Shown here one piece after another: positions 8,685 to 17,513 of a stretch of 33,006 nt of DNA. Source of the DNA: an uncultured Erysipelotrichaceae bacterium. Lineage in GTDB: Bacteria > Bacillota_I > Bacilli_A > Erysipelotrichales > Erysipelotrichaceae. The stretch is from positions 1 through 33,006 of the forward strand of contig CAMNGB010000007.1 in NCBI GenBank assembly GCA_946537835.1, written 5' to 3'. The position numbers were made by a program, and so were the translations under genes. The notes below the pieces were generated by a model. That model saw only the letters and a program-made list of their open reading frames with translations, was not told the origin of the DNA and ran no database searches. The first letter of the stretch is position 1. The number at the start of each line of letters is the position of its first letter.

Positions 8685-9521
8685 TCAGAATTCAATTTTC
8701 ACGATCACCATTTTTACAAGACTGTCGCAGAAGCGGATCATCAGCCGGTGAAAGAGACTTACCTCACGGCTGATATCCCGGTATCCGCTCATATAGCTGC
8801 GGGATGAAACATTCCGGAAATGACTGCTCCATGACTGCAGTTCACTGACATCATTCAGTGAGAAATATGCGCTGACTTCCTTGATCCCTGCTTCCTTCAG
8901 CCAGGTTTTTGACATCATCTTTGCGCCGAGAGAATTGCAGGCATCAAAGACGAGAATTCCGCCCGGAAACTTCTCAGCCATAGCCGCAGTCAGTCTCTTC
9001 AGATCCTCTGTCCGGATATAATAGAAAACTCCTGCCGCAAAGAACACGGCACCCCCGGACGCATCGATCCTCTCCATCCATGAAAAATCATTCAGATCGC
9101 AGGCAATGTTCTTTTCCCTTTCGCTTTCCGGCAGAAGCACATTCCGCATTTCAATGACATCGGGAAAATCAATATTGTAGCCGCGGCAGCTTCCGCTGTC
9201 ACATTTCTGAAAGGTATCATCCAGGCCGCATCCGAGATTGACGACCGCCGCATGCGGGTGATCCTTCAGATATTCCCTGACTTCATATGCCAGATCATAC
9301 TGGCGCTGTGCCACTTCCAGAGCACCGAACAGACCGGCTGCCGATTCCATCTTTTTTCCCTTTTCTTCAAAGTCATAGTCGAGCATGGCGCAGATCCGTT
9401 CTGCCTGTTCATCGCGGAACAGATGAGGAAAGCGATCTGAGCATACTTTTCTTCCGTACAGGGGAATGACCAGTGTTTCCTGTACCGTATCCGGTTCAAT
9501 ATGATATTTATCCATCATCAT
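8685..9521 (-). CDS. Class I SAM-dependent methyltransferase, leucine carboxyl methyltransferase/TcmP-like
   Basis: 278 aa; AAVVNLGCGLDDTFQKCDSGSCRGYNIDFPDVIEMRNVLLPESERE. Confidence 0.85.
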   Translation of the reverse strand: MMMDKYHIEPDTVQETLVIPLYGRKVCSDRFPHLFRDEQAERICAMLDYDFEEKGKKMESAAGLFGALEVAQRQYDLAYEVREYLKDHPHAAVVNLGCGLDDTFQKCDSGSCRGYNIDFPDVIEMRNVLLPESEREKNIACDLNDFSWMERIDASGGAVFFAAGVFYYIRTEDLKRLTAAMAEKFPGGILVFDACNSLGAKMMSKTWLKEAGIKEVSAYFSLNDVSELQSWSSHFRNVSSRSYMSGYRDISREVSLFHRLMIRFCDSLVKMVIVKIEF

Positions 9522-9593
9522 TCTCTTTTCTGACTGTTAGTTATGTCTAACCCTACAGCAGAATTGTATTCCTGCCGGTGCTGTATGCGCAAG

Positions 9594-9617
9594 AAAAAAG
9601 TGACCGCGGAGGTCACT
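9594..9617 (-). terminator. Rho-independent terminator after the DUF1294 gene
   Basis: Minus strand AGTGACC-TCCGC-GGTCACT followed by a T-rich run (TTTTTTCTT). Confidence 0.75.
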
Positions 9618-9898
9618 CAGATTCCCTGATACAGACACCAGCCGATCAGTGCCGTCCAGAGGATGACACTGATGCCGTTGGTGATGCGGAAATATGTATG
9701 TTTTGTCTTGTGGTGAAAGAAGTTCATGCCGAGCCAGGCTCCGTATGCCCCGCCCAGAACCGCACACATCAGCAGTGCATTTTCGGGAATGCGCCAGCTG
9801 TTCCGTTTTGCCTTGAGCTTGTCAGCTCCGTACATGAGAAAGGATGCCGCATTCATGATGACAAGATAGATCACCAGCAGCCTCAGCAGCGCACTCAT
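9617..9898 (-). CDS. DUF1294-family small membrane protein
   Basis: 93 aa; YGADKLKAKRNSWRIPENALLMCAVLGGAYGAWLGMNFFHHKTKHTYFRI, typical DUF1294 pattern; 4-bp overlap with the upstream ABC gene. Confidence 0.88.
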   Translation of the reverse strand: MSALLRLLVIYLVIMNAASFLMYGADKLKAKRNSWRIPENALLMCAVLGGAYGAWLGMNFFHHKTKHTYFRITNGISVILWTALIGWCLYQGI

Positions 9899-11556
9899 GA
9901 TGCTTTTTCCCCATTCATTTCGTGGATTTCATCACAGATTCTCAGGGCCGAAGGACGGTGGGATACCAGAACGACGGTACGTCCCGCTGATTCTTCCTTC
10001 AGGGATTTCAGGATCATTCCCTCATTGAGACTGTCAAGATTGCTGGTAGGCTCATCCAGCAGAAGCAGCCGGCTCTGATGCAGGAAGGCACGGGCCAGTC
10101 CCAGACGCTGTCTTTCACCTGAGGAAACGGTTCCTCCGAGTTCACCGACGAGGGTATCATAGCCGTCCGGCAGACTCATGATGAAATCGTGCACTGCCGC
10201 TTTCCGGCAGGCTTCCTGAAGTTCTTCATCCGTCGCATCTGCTTTGGCTATCAGCAGATTGTTGCGGATCGTGTCATGGAACAGCCAGGTATCCTGGGTC
10301 ATATAGCTTTCCATATTCCTCAGATCTGCCGTGTTGATTTCTTCCAGGTTCTTTCCGTCAATGCTGAGGGTGCCGCTCTGCGGCTTCCAGAAGCGCATCA
10401 TCAGCTTCAGCAGGGTTGATTTTCCGCTGCCGGACGGGCCGCTGATTCCGATGATTTTCCCCTCCGGAACACGCAGGCTGACATGTTCCAGAACCGGGGT
10501 GCCCTCAGAATAGGCAAACGAAACATCATCGGCCTGCAGATCACCGAAGGAAGATTCCCCTTGCCCGGCAATATCCGGGGTAACCGGTTCTTCTTCAAGA
10601 ATGTCCAGTACCCTGTTTCCGGCTGCGATCGTATTCTGCAGCGTGCTGCCGAGTCCTGCCAGTGCCGTTACCGGACCGAACGAGCTCATGAACAGCAGTA
10701 CGGTAATCAGTGCGCCTTCAAAATTCATCGTTCCCTGACGGTACAGGAGAATGACGGCAATGATCATCATGATATCAAACAGATTGATCAGGAAGGATGC
10801 CTCTGCCATACTGCGGCCGGCCAGATATTTTTCTTCTTCCTGAACTTCCAGCAGCGCTTCGGTGCTTTCATTCATGATCTCTCGGCGGCGGCCGGTATCC
10901 TGATAGCGGAGTGATTCATCCAGGCCTCTGATATTATCCAGCACGACTGCCGCCAGTTCGCCGGCTCTTGTCCGCACTTCCATGCCGATGTCACCGCTGC
11001 GGGCATTGGTGATCAGCGGCAGGGCAATGCCGACTGCCAGATAGCTTGCCAGTGCCAGCAGCATCGTCATATGACTGTATCTTCCCAGCATCACCAGCAT
11101 GATGACGGTATACACCGCCGCAATGCATACCGGCGAAACGGTATGGGCATAGAATACTTCCAGCAGCTCAACATCGGAGGTCAGAAGTGAAATCAGATTG
11201 CCTTTGTCCTTCCCTTCCAGTTTGGCCGGAGAAAGGCGGCGCATGGCCTGGAAAAGATAATCGCGGATGATGGCGAGCAGACGGAAGGCAATATAGTGAT
11301 TGCATCCCTGCTCGGCATATTTCAGTACTGCCCTCAGCAGAGCACACAGCACCATGCCGATACAGAGCATAAGCAGCGAAAGGTTCTTTCTGTGACCGAT
11401 GACCTGCAGGACGGCATAGCCGCCGAGCACCGGAATCATCGTGGCTGAGAGGTGTCCCAGCGTTCCCATGACAATTGCACCGGTCATGTACTGATACAGC
11501 GGCCGGATATGACGGATCAGTTTTGCCATGACCTGAAACGGACTTCTTTTCATCAT
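9895..11556 (-). CDS. cydC: ABC transporter permease/ATP-binding protein, CydC-like
   Basis: 553 aa; TM domain plus NBD with Walker A GPSGSGKSTLLKL, signature VSSGERQRLGLARAFL, Walker B LLLLDEPTSNLDS. Confidence 0.75.
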   Translation of the reverse strand: MMKRSPFQVMAKLIRHIRPLYQYMTGAIVMGTLGHLSATMIPVLGGYAVLQVIGHRKNLSLLMLCIGMVLCALLRAVLKYAEQGCNHYIAFRLLAIIRDYLFQAMRRLSPAKLEGKDKGNLISLLTSDVELLEVFYAHTVSPVCIAAVYTVIMLVMLGRYSHMTMLLALASYLAVGIALPLITNARSGDIGMEVRTRAGELAAVVLDNIRGLDESLRYQDTGRRREIMNESTEALLEVQEEEKYLAGRSMAEASFLINLFDIMMIIAVILLYRQGTMNFEGALITVLLFMSSFGPVTALAGLGSTLQNTIAAGNRVLDILEEEPVTPDIAGQGESSFGDLQADDVSFAYSEGTPVLEHVSLRVPEGKIIGISGPSGSGKSTLLKLMMRFWKPQSGTLSIDGKNLEEINTADLRNMESYMTQDTWLFHDTIRNNLLIAKADATDEELQEACRKAAVHDFIMSLPDGYDTLVGELGGTVSSGERQRLGLARAFLHQSRLLLLDEPTSNLDSLNEGMILKSLKEESAGRTVVLVSHRPSALRICDEIHEMNGEKAS

Positions 11557-13286
11557 GCCTCACCGTCCTTTCCGTAGTTTTCCAGAGTATTCTGGGCATT
11601 CCACATGCCGGCATACAGACTGTTCTGTTCCAGCAGTTCCTGATGTGTTCCGCTTTCCTTCAGACAGCCGTCTTCCAGCACCAGGATCTTCCGGGCTTCG
11701 GCGGCATTGCCGAGACGGTGGGAAATCAGGATTACCGTTCTGTCTACCGCGAGCTGTCTGATATTGGCCATGATGACGGCTTCGCTTTCGGCATCGATAT
11801 TCGATGTGGCCTCATCAAAGATAAAGACCGGAGTGTCATGCAGCAGAGCCCTGGCCAGTGCCAGACGCTGTCTCTGTCCGCCGGACAGGTTGCTGCCGGC
11901 TTCCTGCAGCTGTGTATCCAGTCCGTCCTGTTCCTGCAGCCATTCATTCAGCCGGACTTTTGCGAGTGCCTCCAGCAGTTCTTCATCCTCCGCATCCGGA
12001 GCTGCCATCTGCAGATTGCCGCGTACCGTTCCCTTATACAGGTAGGCATTGCTGCCGACATAGGTAATTTCCTTCATCAGGGCATCATGATTCCATTCCC
12101 TGATTTCATGACCGCCGTAAACAGCACTGCCTTCATAGTTTTTCAGTCCCCCGCAGAGGATCCCTGCCAGGGTGGATTTGCCGCTGCCGCTCTCGCCGGC
12201 AACCGCTGTCATTCCGGATTCCGACAGCACGGCGCTGATTTCTTTCAGCACCTGCCGCTGTCCGTCATAGGAGAAGGAAAGATGACTGATTTCAAATGCA
12301 TGATTTTCCGCTTCTGTCACCGTTCCGTCTTTTCCTTCTTCCAGGTCGAGGAAAGCAAATATCCTGTCCGAAGCAGCCATGCCGTTCATGGCAATGTGGA
12401 AATAGCTGCCCAGCTGCCGCATCGGCAGGAAGAATTCGGCTGACAGCAGAATGATCATCAGGCATCCGTAAATCGGTACGGCATGGCTCTTCAGTTCCAG
12501 CAGAGCCACGATGATGCCGGCTGCCGCTCCGCCCCAGGCTGTCAGATCCATGACGGAGATCGAATTCAGCTGCATGATCAGCACCCGCATCGTTGCCCGG
12601 CGGAACTTCTCTGCCTCTTCATTCATCCGGACATTTCTTTCGCCGTCAGCCTGATAGATCTTCAGCGTGGTCAGACCCTGCAGATTCTCCAGAAAGGAAT
12701 CCCCGAGTTCGGTGTACTGATCCCAGTAGCTGCCGAGAATCTTCTTCGCCCATTTCTGTACGACGATGATCGAAACCGGAATGAGCGGCACGGCAATCAG
12801 AAGAACCAGGGCCGCCTTCCAGCTGACAAAGCACAGGACGGCAAATAATGTCAGCGGTGCCAGCATGGCATAAAAAAACTGCGGAAGATAGGCACCGTAA
12901 TATGTTTCCAGCTGATCTACGCCTTCCGAGGCCGTCTGCAGCAGTTCGGCTGTTCCCGTATCATCGCTGCGGTCCGGGCCGAGCCTGACCAGCTTGTCAT
13001 AGATCTTTTCCCTCAGCACATGCTTGACGGTGCGGGAAGAAAGAAAGCCGCAGCGGGAAGAAGCACGGGTGCAGAGATATCTGACAAACATTGCCCCGGT
13101 GACTGTCATCAGGGCAAATGTACCGAGTATGCCGCCGGAAAGCCCGCTGTACAGGGCATCCATGGTCAGGGCAATGGCATACATCATGGCAATGCCTGCC
13201 AGCAGGGAAATCCACTGTGCCAGAACATTCAGGAATATATACTTTTTTCCTTCGCCGATCAGCGAAAAAAGCCGTCTGTCTATCAT
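11553..13286 (-). CDS. cydD: ABC transporter permease/ATP-binding protein, CydD-like
   Basis: NBD with GESGSGKSTLAGI, LSGGQRQRLALARALL, VFIFDEATSNIDAESE. Likely start MIDRRLFSL at 13286 behind AGAGGTGA rather than the track start 13319. Confidence 0.75.
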   Translation of the reverse strand: MIDRRLFSLIGEGKKYIFLNVLAQWISLLAGIAMMYAIALTMDALYSGLSGGILGTFALMTVTGAMFVRYLCTRASSRCGFLSSRTVKHVLREKIYDKLVRLGPDRSDDTGTAELLQTASEGVDQLETYYGAYLPQFFYAMLAPLTLFAVLCFVSWKAALVLLIAVPLIPVSIIVVQKWAKKILGSYWDQYTELGDSFLENLQGLTTLKIYQADGERNVRMNEEAEKFRRATMRVLIMQLNSISVMDLTAWGGAAAGIIVALLELKSHAVPIYGCLMIILLSAEFFLPMRQLGSYFHIAMNGMAASDRIFAFLDLEEGKDGTVTEAENHAFEISHLSFSYDGQRQVLKEISAVLSESGMTAVAGESGSGKSTLAGILCGGLKNYEGSAVYGGHEIREWNHDALMKEITYVGSNAYLYKGTVRGNLQMAAPDAEDEELLEALAKVRLNEWLQEQDGLDTQLQEAGSNLSGGQRQRLALARALLHDTPVFIFDEATSNIDAESEAVIMANIRQLAVDRTVILISHRLGNAAEARKILVLEDGCLKESGTHQELLEQNSLYAGMWNAQNTLENYGKDGEA

Positions 13287-13321
13287 GAGTTTGTCACCTC
13301 TTACCGCATATTCTACCACAC

Positions 13322-13353
13322 AAAAAACAGCACCACACAGACTGTGATGCTGT
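13322..13353 (-). terminator. Rho-independent terminator after the first M29 aminopeptidase
   Basis: Minus strand ACAGCATCACA-GTC-TGTGTGGTGCTGT followed by TTTTT. Confidence 0.82.
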
Positions 13354-13358
13354 CGGGA

Positions 13359-14573
13359 TCAGATGGCAAAGTCGCCGCGGTCGAAAACGGTAATTTCCCT
13401 TCCGTCTTCCGTTGTTCCGGTAATATGCATATCTTCGGTTCCGATCATGAAATCGATATGGATCACCGAATCGTTGAAGGTATAGCGGGAATCCTGCGGC
13501 TGCGTGCGGCTGAGTCCTCTGCCAAGCGCCAGATGGCAGGACGCATTCTCATCGATCAATGTCGTATAGAATACCCGGCCGCTCATTGAGATCGGTGAGT
13601 GATATTCCACCAGTGCACATTCCCCCAGATAGCCGGCGTTTTCATCCATCTTCACCAGTGCTTCCAGCATTTCCCTGCCTTCCGAGGCAATGACTTCGAC
13701 AACCTTTCCCTTTTCAAAGCGGAAGCCGAAGTTCTCGATGCTCTTGCCGCCGAGCACCAGCGGCCTTGAGGCATATACCGTGCCTTCCGTCCCGAACTTT
13801 TCCGGTGTCGTACAGATCTCTTCGGTCGGAATGTTGGGATTGTGCGGCACATAGTTTTCCGGCACGTTCGTCCTCTTATAGCTGAATTTTGAATCCGGTG
13901 TCAGTTCCACCGTCAGATCGGTGCCGTTGGCAGCGGTATAGTGCAGTTTCGTAAAATGATAACTGTCGATCTTCTCTCCCATCTCCTGCTTGCGGCGGTT
14001 CTTTTCTTCCCATGTCTTTACGACATCGTTCTCTTCATCGATATAGCAGAGTTTCAGCAGCAGTTTCCAGAGTTCATCAAGCCGTTCTTCCTGAGGAATA
14101 TCCGTCATGATCGTATCCGCCCATTCCTGTGTCGGAATCATGGCAATCAGCCACTGCACCTGTTTTTCCCTTGATGCCTTCCGCATGATATTGCGGACAG
14201 CATCGATATGAGCAAACACGGCATTGGCCTGTGCTTCCGGAACATCGGCCATCAGAGCCGGGTTTACCCCTTCCAGACGCACAAAGCAGGCACCTTCATC
14301 GAGATATTTCTGATTCTGCAGCACTTCCCATTCCTCAACTCTGCGCACATCCTCATCGGAGCGGTACTTCGCCGCAACCTTCAGATTGGCTTCGTCCAGA
14401 TAATGAATGATGACATCGGAAGCCCCGAGCTTATAGCATTCTTCGGCAAACACCGGTGTGAAATATGCCCCTTCCACACAGGCTTCCACCAGCACCGGCT
14501 GGCCTTTCTGCACATTGAGTCCCACCCGGGCCAGGGTATAGGCATACTTTCTCTGCATTTCCTTCAGATTCAT
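13359..14573 (-). CDS. Aminopeptidase, M29 family (AmpS/PepS/AmpT-like)
   Basis: 404 aa; NVQKGQPVLVEA, LTVELTPDSKF, PNIPTEEICTTPEKFGTEGTVYASRPL, GYLGECALVEYHSPIS, ASCHLALGRG, HIDFMIGT. Confidence 0.93.
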   Translation of the reverse strand: MNLKEMQRKYAYTLARVGLNVQKGQPVLVEACVEGAYFTPVFAEECYKLGASDVIIHYLDEANLKVAAKYRSDEDVRRVEEWEVLQNQKYLDEGACFVRLEGVNPALMADVPEAQANAVFAHIDAVRNIMRKASREKQVQWLIAMIPTQEWADTIMTDIPQEERLDELWKLLLKLCYIDEENDVVKTWEEKNRRKQEMGEKIDSYHFTKLHYTAANGTDLTVELTPDSKFSYKRTNVPENYVPHNPNIPTEEICTTPEKFGTEGTVYASRPLVLGGKSIENFGFRFEKGKVVEVIASEGREMLEALVKMDENAGYLGECALVEYHSPISMSGRVFYTTLIDENASCHLALGRGLSRTQPQDSRYTFNDSVIHIDFMIGTEDMHITGTTEDGREITVFDRGDFAI

Positions 14574-14574
14574 T

Positions 14575-15918
14575 TCATTTTCCTTCTTTCTTCAGTTCTT
14601 CAAACCGCTCGGCTACCGAGGGTGCATTCTTTGTCAGTTTCTTGATGGAAAGATCCTGGGCCTTGTTGTTGGCAAGGCGCAGATTGTTTTCACTGGACAG
14701 CAGCGCATCCTTTGTCTTCTGCAGATGATCGATGGTCTTGTCGATCTCTTCGATTGCCTTCTGGAACTTCCGGGAAGCCAGGTCATAGTTTCTGCCGAAG
14801 GCATCCTTGAAGGCATTCATGTTTTCTTCAAAGTGCGTGACATCCAGATTGTTGTTCTGTTCGATCAGCAGCTGCCGCTTGTATCCCATTGAATTCAGGG
14901 CAGCATTGCGCAGGATCGTGATGATCGGAATGAAGAACTGCGGTCTGACGACATACATCTTCGGATAGCGGTAGGATACATCGACGATGCCTTCGTTATA
15001 CAGGTCGCTGTCCGCTTCCAGCAGCGATACGAGAATTGCATATTCACAGTTCTTCTCCCTGCGGTCCTTGTCCAGTTCCTTCAGGAAGTCTTCGTTCTTA
15101 TGCTTGGTGGCAGTCGTTTCGTTCTCATTCTTCATTTCAAACATGATCGAGATGATCTCGGTGCCGTCTTCATCAAAGTCACGGAAGATGAAGTCTCCCT
15201 TGGATCCGGTGCGGGCATCATTGTCTTTCTCGAAATAGGCTCTCGGAAACATGCCCATGCGCAGCCGGTTGAATTCATAGGCACAGTGCTGTTCCAGCGA
15301 TTCGCCGACCATCTTGGTCGACTGTCTGGCCTTGAAATCCTTATACTGCTGCACCAGTTCCATCTGGCCGGCAATTTCCTTGTCCTTGGCTGCCACCATT
15401 TCGTCATAGCTGGCCTGCATGGACTGTTCCTTCAGAACCGCCTCGGATTTCAGGGTATCGATCTGCACCAGATAGTTCCTGATCTCCCCGTCCTTCTTTT
15501 CCCTGAGATCGGCAATTGCCTTTTCCACTGCCAGCTGTTTTTCCGTTTCCTTGGCATCCAGGCTCTGGGAAAGAACCGCAATCCGGCTTTTCAGTTCGGC
15601 AACGGTATCCGCAGCCTCCTTTTCCTTGACGGCTGCTGTTTCCCTGACGGCACTGTCGGTTCTGCTTTCGGCGATCTTCAGCTGATTCTGCAGGTCATTC
15701 AGTTCCCGCTCCTTTTCACTCAGTTTATCCTGATAGTTTCTTTCCGCCTGGGTCCGGGCCAGTTTCAGCTCCGCTTCCAGGTGTTCACGGATCTCATTTT
15801 CCCGCTTCTGTATCTCTTCCGCAAAAGTATGGTCTCTGATCTGGCTGACGATTGAATTGTAATTGGTTTCATCTATGGTAAACACTTCGCCGCAATGCGG
15901 GCATCTGATCTGCTGCAT
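14575..15918 (-). CDS. DUF2130-domain coiled-coil protein
   Basis: N-terminal CxxC (MQQIRCPHCGEVFTIDE), long coiled coil, C-terminal GDFIFRDFDEDGTEIISIMFEMKNE...HKNEDFLKELDKDRREKNCEYAILVSLLE. Start 15918 has GGAGGATATTTAC-ATG; track start 15954 is less likely. Confidence 0.9.
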   Translation of the reverse strand: MQQIRCPHCGEVFTIDETNYNSIVSQIRDHTFAEEIQKRENEIREHLEAELKLARTQAERNYQDKLSEKERELNDLQNQLKIAESRTDSAVRETAAVKEKEAADTVAELKSRIAVLSQSLDAKETEKQLAVEKAIADLREKKDGEIRNYLVQIDTLKSEAVLKEQSMQASYDEMVAAKDKEIAGQMELVQQYKDFKARQSTKMVGESLEQHCAYEFNRLRMGMFPRAYFEKDNDARTGSKGDFIFRDFDEDGTEIISIMFEMKNENETTATKHKNEDFLKELDKDRREKNCEYAILVSLLEADSDLYNEGIVDVSYRYPKMYVVRPQFFIPIITILRNAALNSMGYKRQLLIEQNNNLDVTHFEENMNAFKDAFGRNYDLASRKFQKAIEEIDKTIDHLQKTKDALLSSENNLRLANNKAQDLSIKKLTKNAPSVAERFEELKKEGK

Positions 15919-16046
15919 GTAAATATCCTCCGTTTCAGTACGATATTTGTTCAATGATCAACACAATTATATCCGATTTCACGAATGAACCCGCTTTCAT
16001 CACGCGATTCTCAATAATTCGTGTATTACACCTATCATTTTTTGAT

Positions 16047-16052
16047 TATAAT
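16047..16052 (+). promoter_or_regulatory. Candidate -10 element for the DUF349 gene
   Basis: TATAAT 39 nt before the ATG in an AT-rich stretch; no convincing -35. Confidence 0.35.
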
Positions 16053-16090
16053 ATATATTGACACACTGAATTACGATAGGAGTAAAGATT

Positions 16091-17458
16091 ATGGATTGGC
16101 GTACATTACCTGGATTTGATGAGAAGTATTCGAGAATTACTATTAAGGAGCACAAGACGTTCGGCGGAAAAACCGTTGAGGTTCTCTACGGCGCACAGGA
16201 TGAAAACGGAAACCCTGTTGCACCGAAGGAAGTCGGTGTCGATGGCTGCGGCAGATGGTTCGGCATCGAATCTAACGGAGAATATACAATGTTTTCCTGG
16301 CAGCACCCTGCCTGCGACGGCGGTGCCCTGGAGTTCGGAACAGATCTGAAGGAAAATGCCCTGCAGAGTCTGGAAGATGATATCCGCACCAAATATGACC
16401 TCGTCCGCGAGGCTGAAGAAGCCAGCAAGAATGCAAGTGAAGAAACACAGGCCGTCATTGACAGTGTCCGCAGCAGACTGGACGCAATGAAGGACTGGAA
16501 GACTAACAAGGAAGAAGAGTACAGGGAAAGATTCTCCCGTGCTCTCGATCGTTTCGAAAACAGCATGAGCCATATTCTGTTCAACAAGGAACAGAAGGAA
16601 AAGATCGTTGAAGAAGCGAAGGAACTGGCTGAATCCACCAGCTGGAAGTCCGCCCAGCAGGCATTCCGCGAACTGCGTGATGACTGGAAGGAACTCGGCT
16701 ATGCCGGCACATCGAATGACGAACTGTGGGATCAGTTCAAGTCTTTCGAAAAGCAGTTCAACGAAAACCGCAAGAACTATTTCGATCATCTCGACGAGAT
16801 CCATGCGGCTGCCGGTGAAACAAAGGAAAAGCTGATTGCCGAGGCAAAGGAAGTCGCTTCCAATGTCAAGAACTGGAAGTCTGCCGGTGACAAGATGAAT
16901 GAACTGATGGAACAGTGGAAGGCTGCCGGCAGAGCCGGACGCGAAACCGATGACAGCCTCTGGGAACAGTTCAGCGAAATCCGCAGGAACTTCTTCGCCG
17001 AAAGAAAAGAATTCTTCAATCAGCGCAATGCCGAAATCAAGGAAGCTGTCGCAAAGAAGAATGAACTGATCGAAAAGGCAAAGGCATATGCTGCAGAAGG
17101 AAACTTCTCCAGAGAAGTCACCGAAAAGATGAAGGAACTGGACGTTGCCTGGAAGGCAATCGGATTTGCCGGCAAGGAAAACAACGACCGCCTCTGGGAA
17201 GAATTCAAGGCTGCCAAGAACGAGTTCTGGGATGCCAAGCGTCAGGACAATACCCGCCGCTTCCAGGAAATCATTGACCGCAAGACAGAAACCATCAAGA
17301 ACCTGCGCAATGAAATCGAAGAACTCCAGATCAAGGAATATGAAACAGAAAACTTCGATACGATCCGCTCCTACCAGCGCCGTGCCGAAGAAAAGAAGGA
17401 AATGATCGAAAACCTGCAGAAAGACATTGAAGATCTGCAGTCCCGCCTGTCCAAGTAA
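16091..17458 (+). CDS. DUF349-repeat protein
   Basis: 455 aa; several degenerate tandem units of the form W(K)..G.AG......LW..F......FF, e.g. WKELGYAGTSNDELWDQFKSF, WKAAGRAGRETDDSLWEQFSEI, WKAIGFAGKENNDRLWEEFKAA; AGGAG ribosome-binding site. Confidence 0.9.
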   Translation: MDWRTLPGFDEKYSRITIKEHKTFGGKTVEVLYGAQDENGNPVAPKEVGVDGCGRWFGIESNGEYTMFSWQHPACDGGALEFGTDLKENALQSLEDDIRTKYDLVREAEEASKNASEETQAVIDSVRSRLDAMKDWKTNKEEEYRERFSRALDRFENSMSHILFNKEQKEKIVEEAKELAESTSWKSAQQAFRELRDDWKELGYAGTSNDELWDQFKSFEKQFNENRKNYFDHLDEIHAAAGETKEKLIAEAKEVASNVKNWKSAGDKMNELMEQWKAAGRAGRETDDSLWEQFSEIRRNFFAERKEFFNQRNAEIKEAVAKKNELIEKAKAYAAEGNFSREVTEKMKELDVAWKAIGFAGKENNDRLWEEFKAAKNEFWDAKRQDNTRRFQEIIDRKTETIKNLRNEIEELQIKEYETENFDTIRSYQRRAEEKKEMIENLQKDIEDLQSRLSK

Positions 17459-17470
17459 TCTGATATAGCA

Positions 17471-17500
17471 AAGGAGATGCCGCCCGGCATCTCCTTTTTT
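17471..17500. terminator. Rho-independent terminator between DUF349 and MATE genes
   Basis: AAGGAGATGCCG-CC-CGGCATCTCCTT then TTTT; strong for the plus strand, could act on both. Confidence 0.85.
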
Positions 17501-17513
17501 CATTGACTCAGTT

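Noticed and set aside
16058-16063. TTGACA as -35 box for the DUF349 gene
   Set aside because: A -10 at the right distance would fall on the ribosome-binding site next to the start codon; TATAAT at 16047 is a more plausible core element.
16106-17503. 465-aa minus-strand ORF fully antisense to the DUF349 gene
   Set aside because: Composition is low-complexity Phe/Leu-rich, it mirrors the Lys/Glu-rich sense codons, and it has no ribosome-binding site; an artefact of codon bias.
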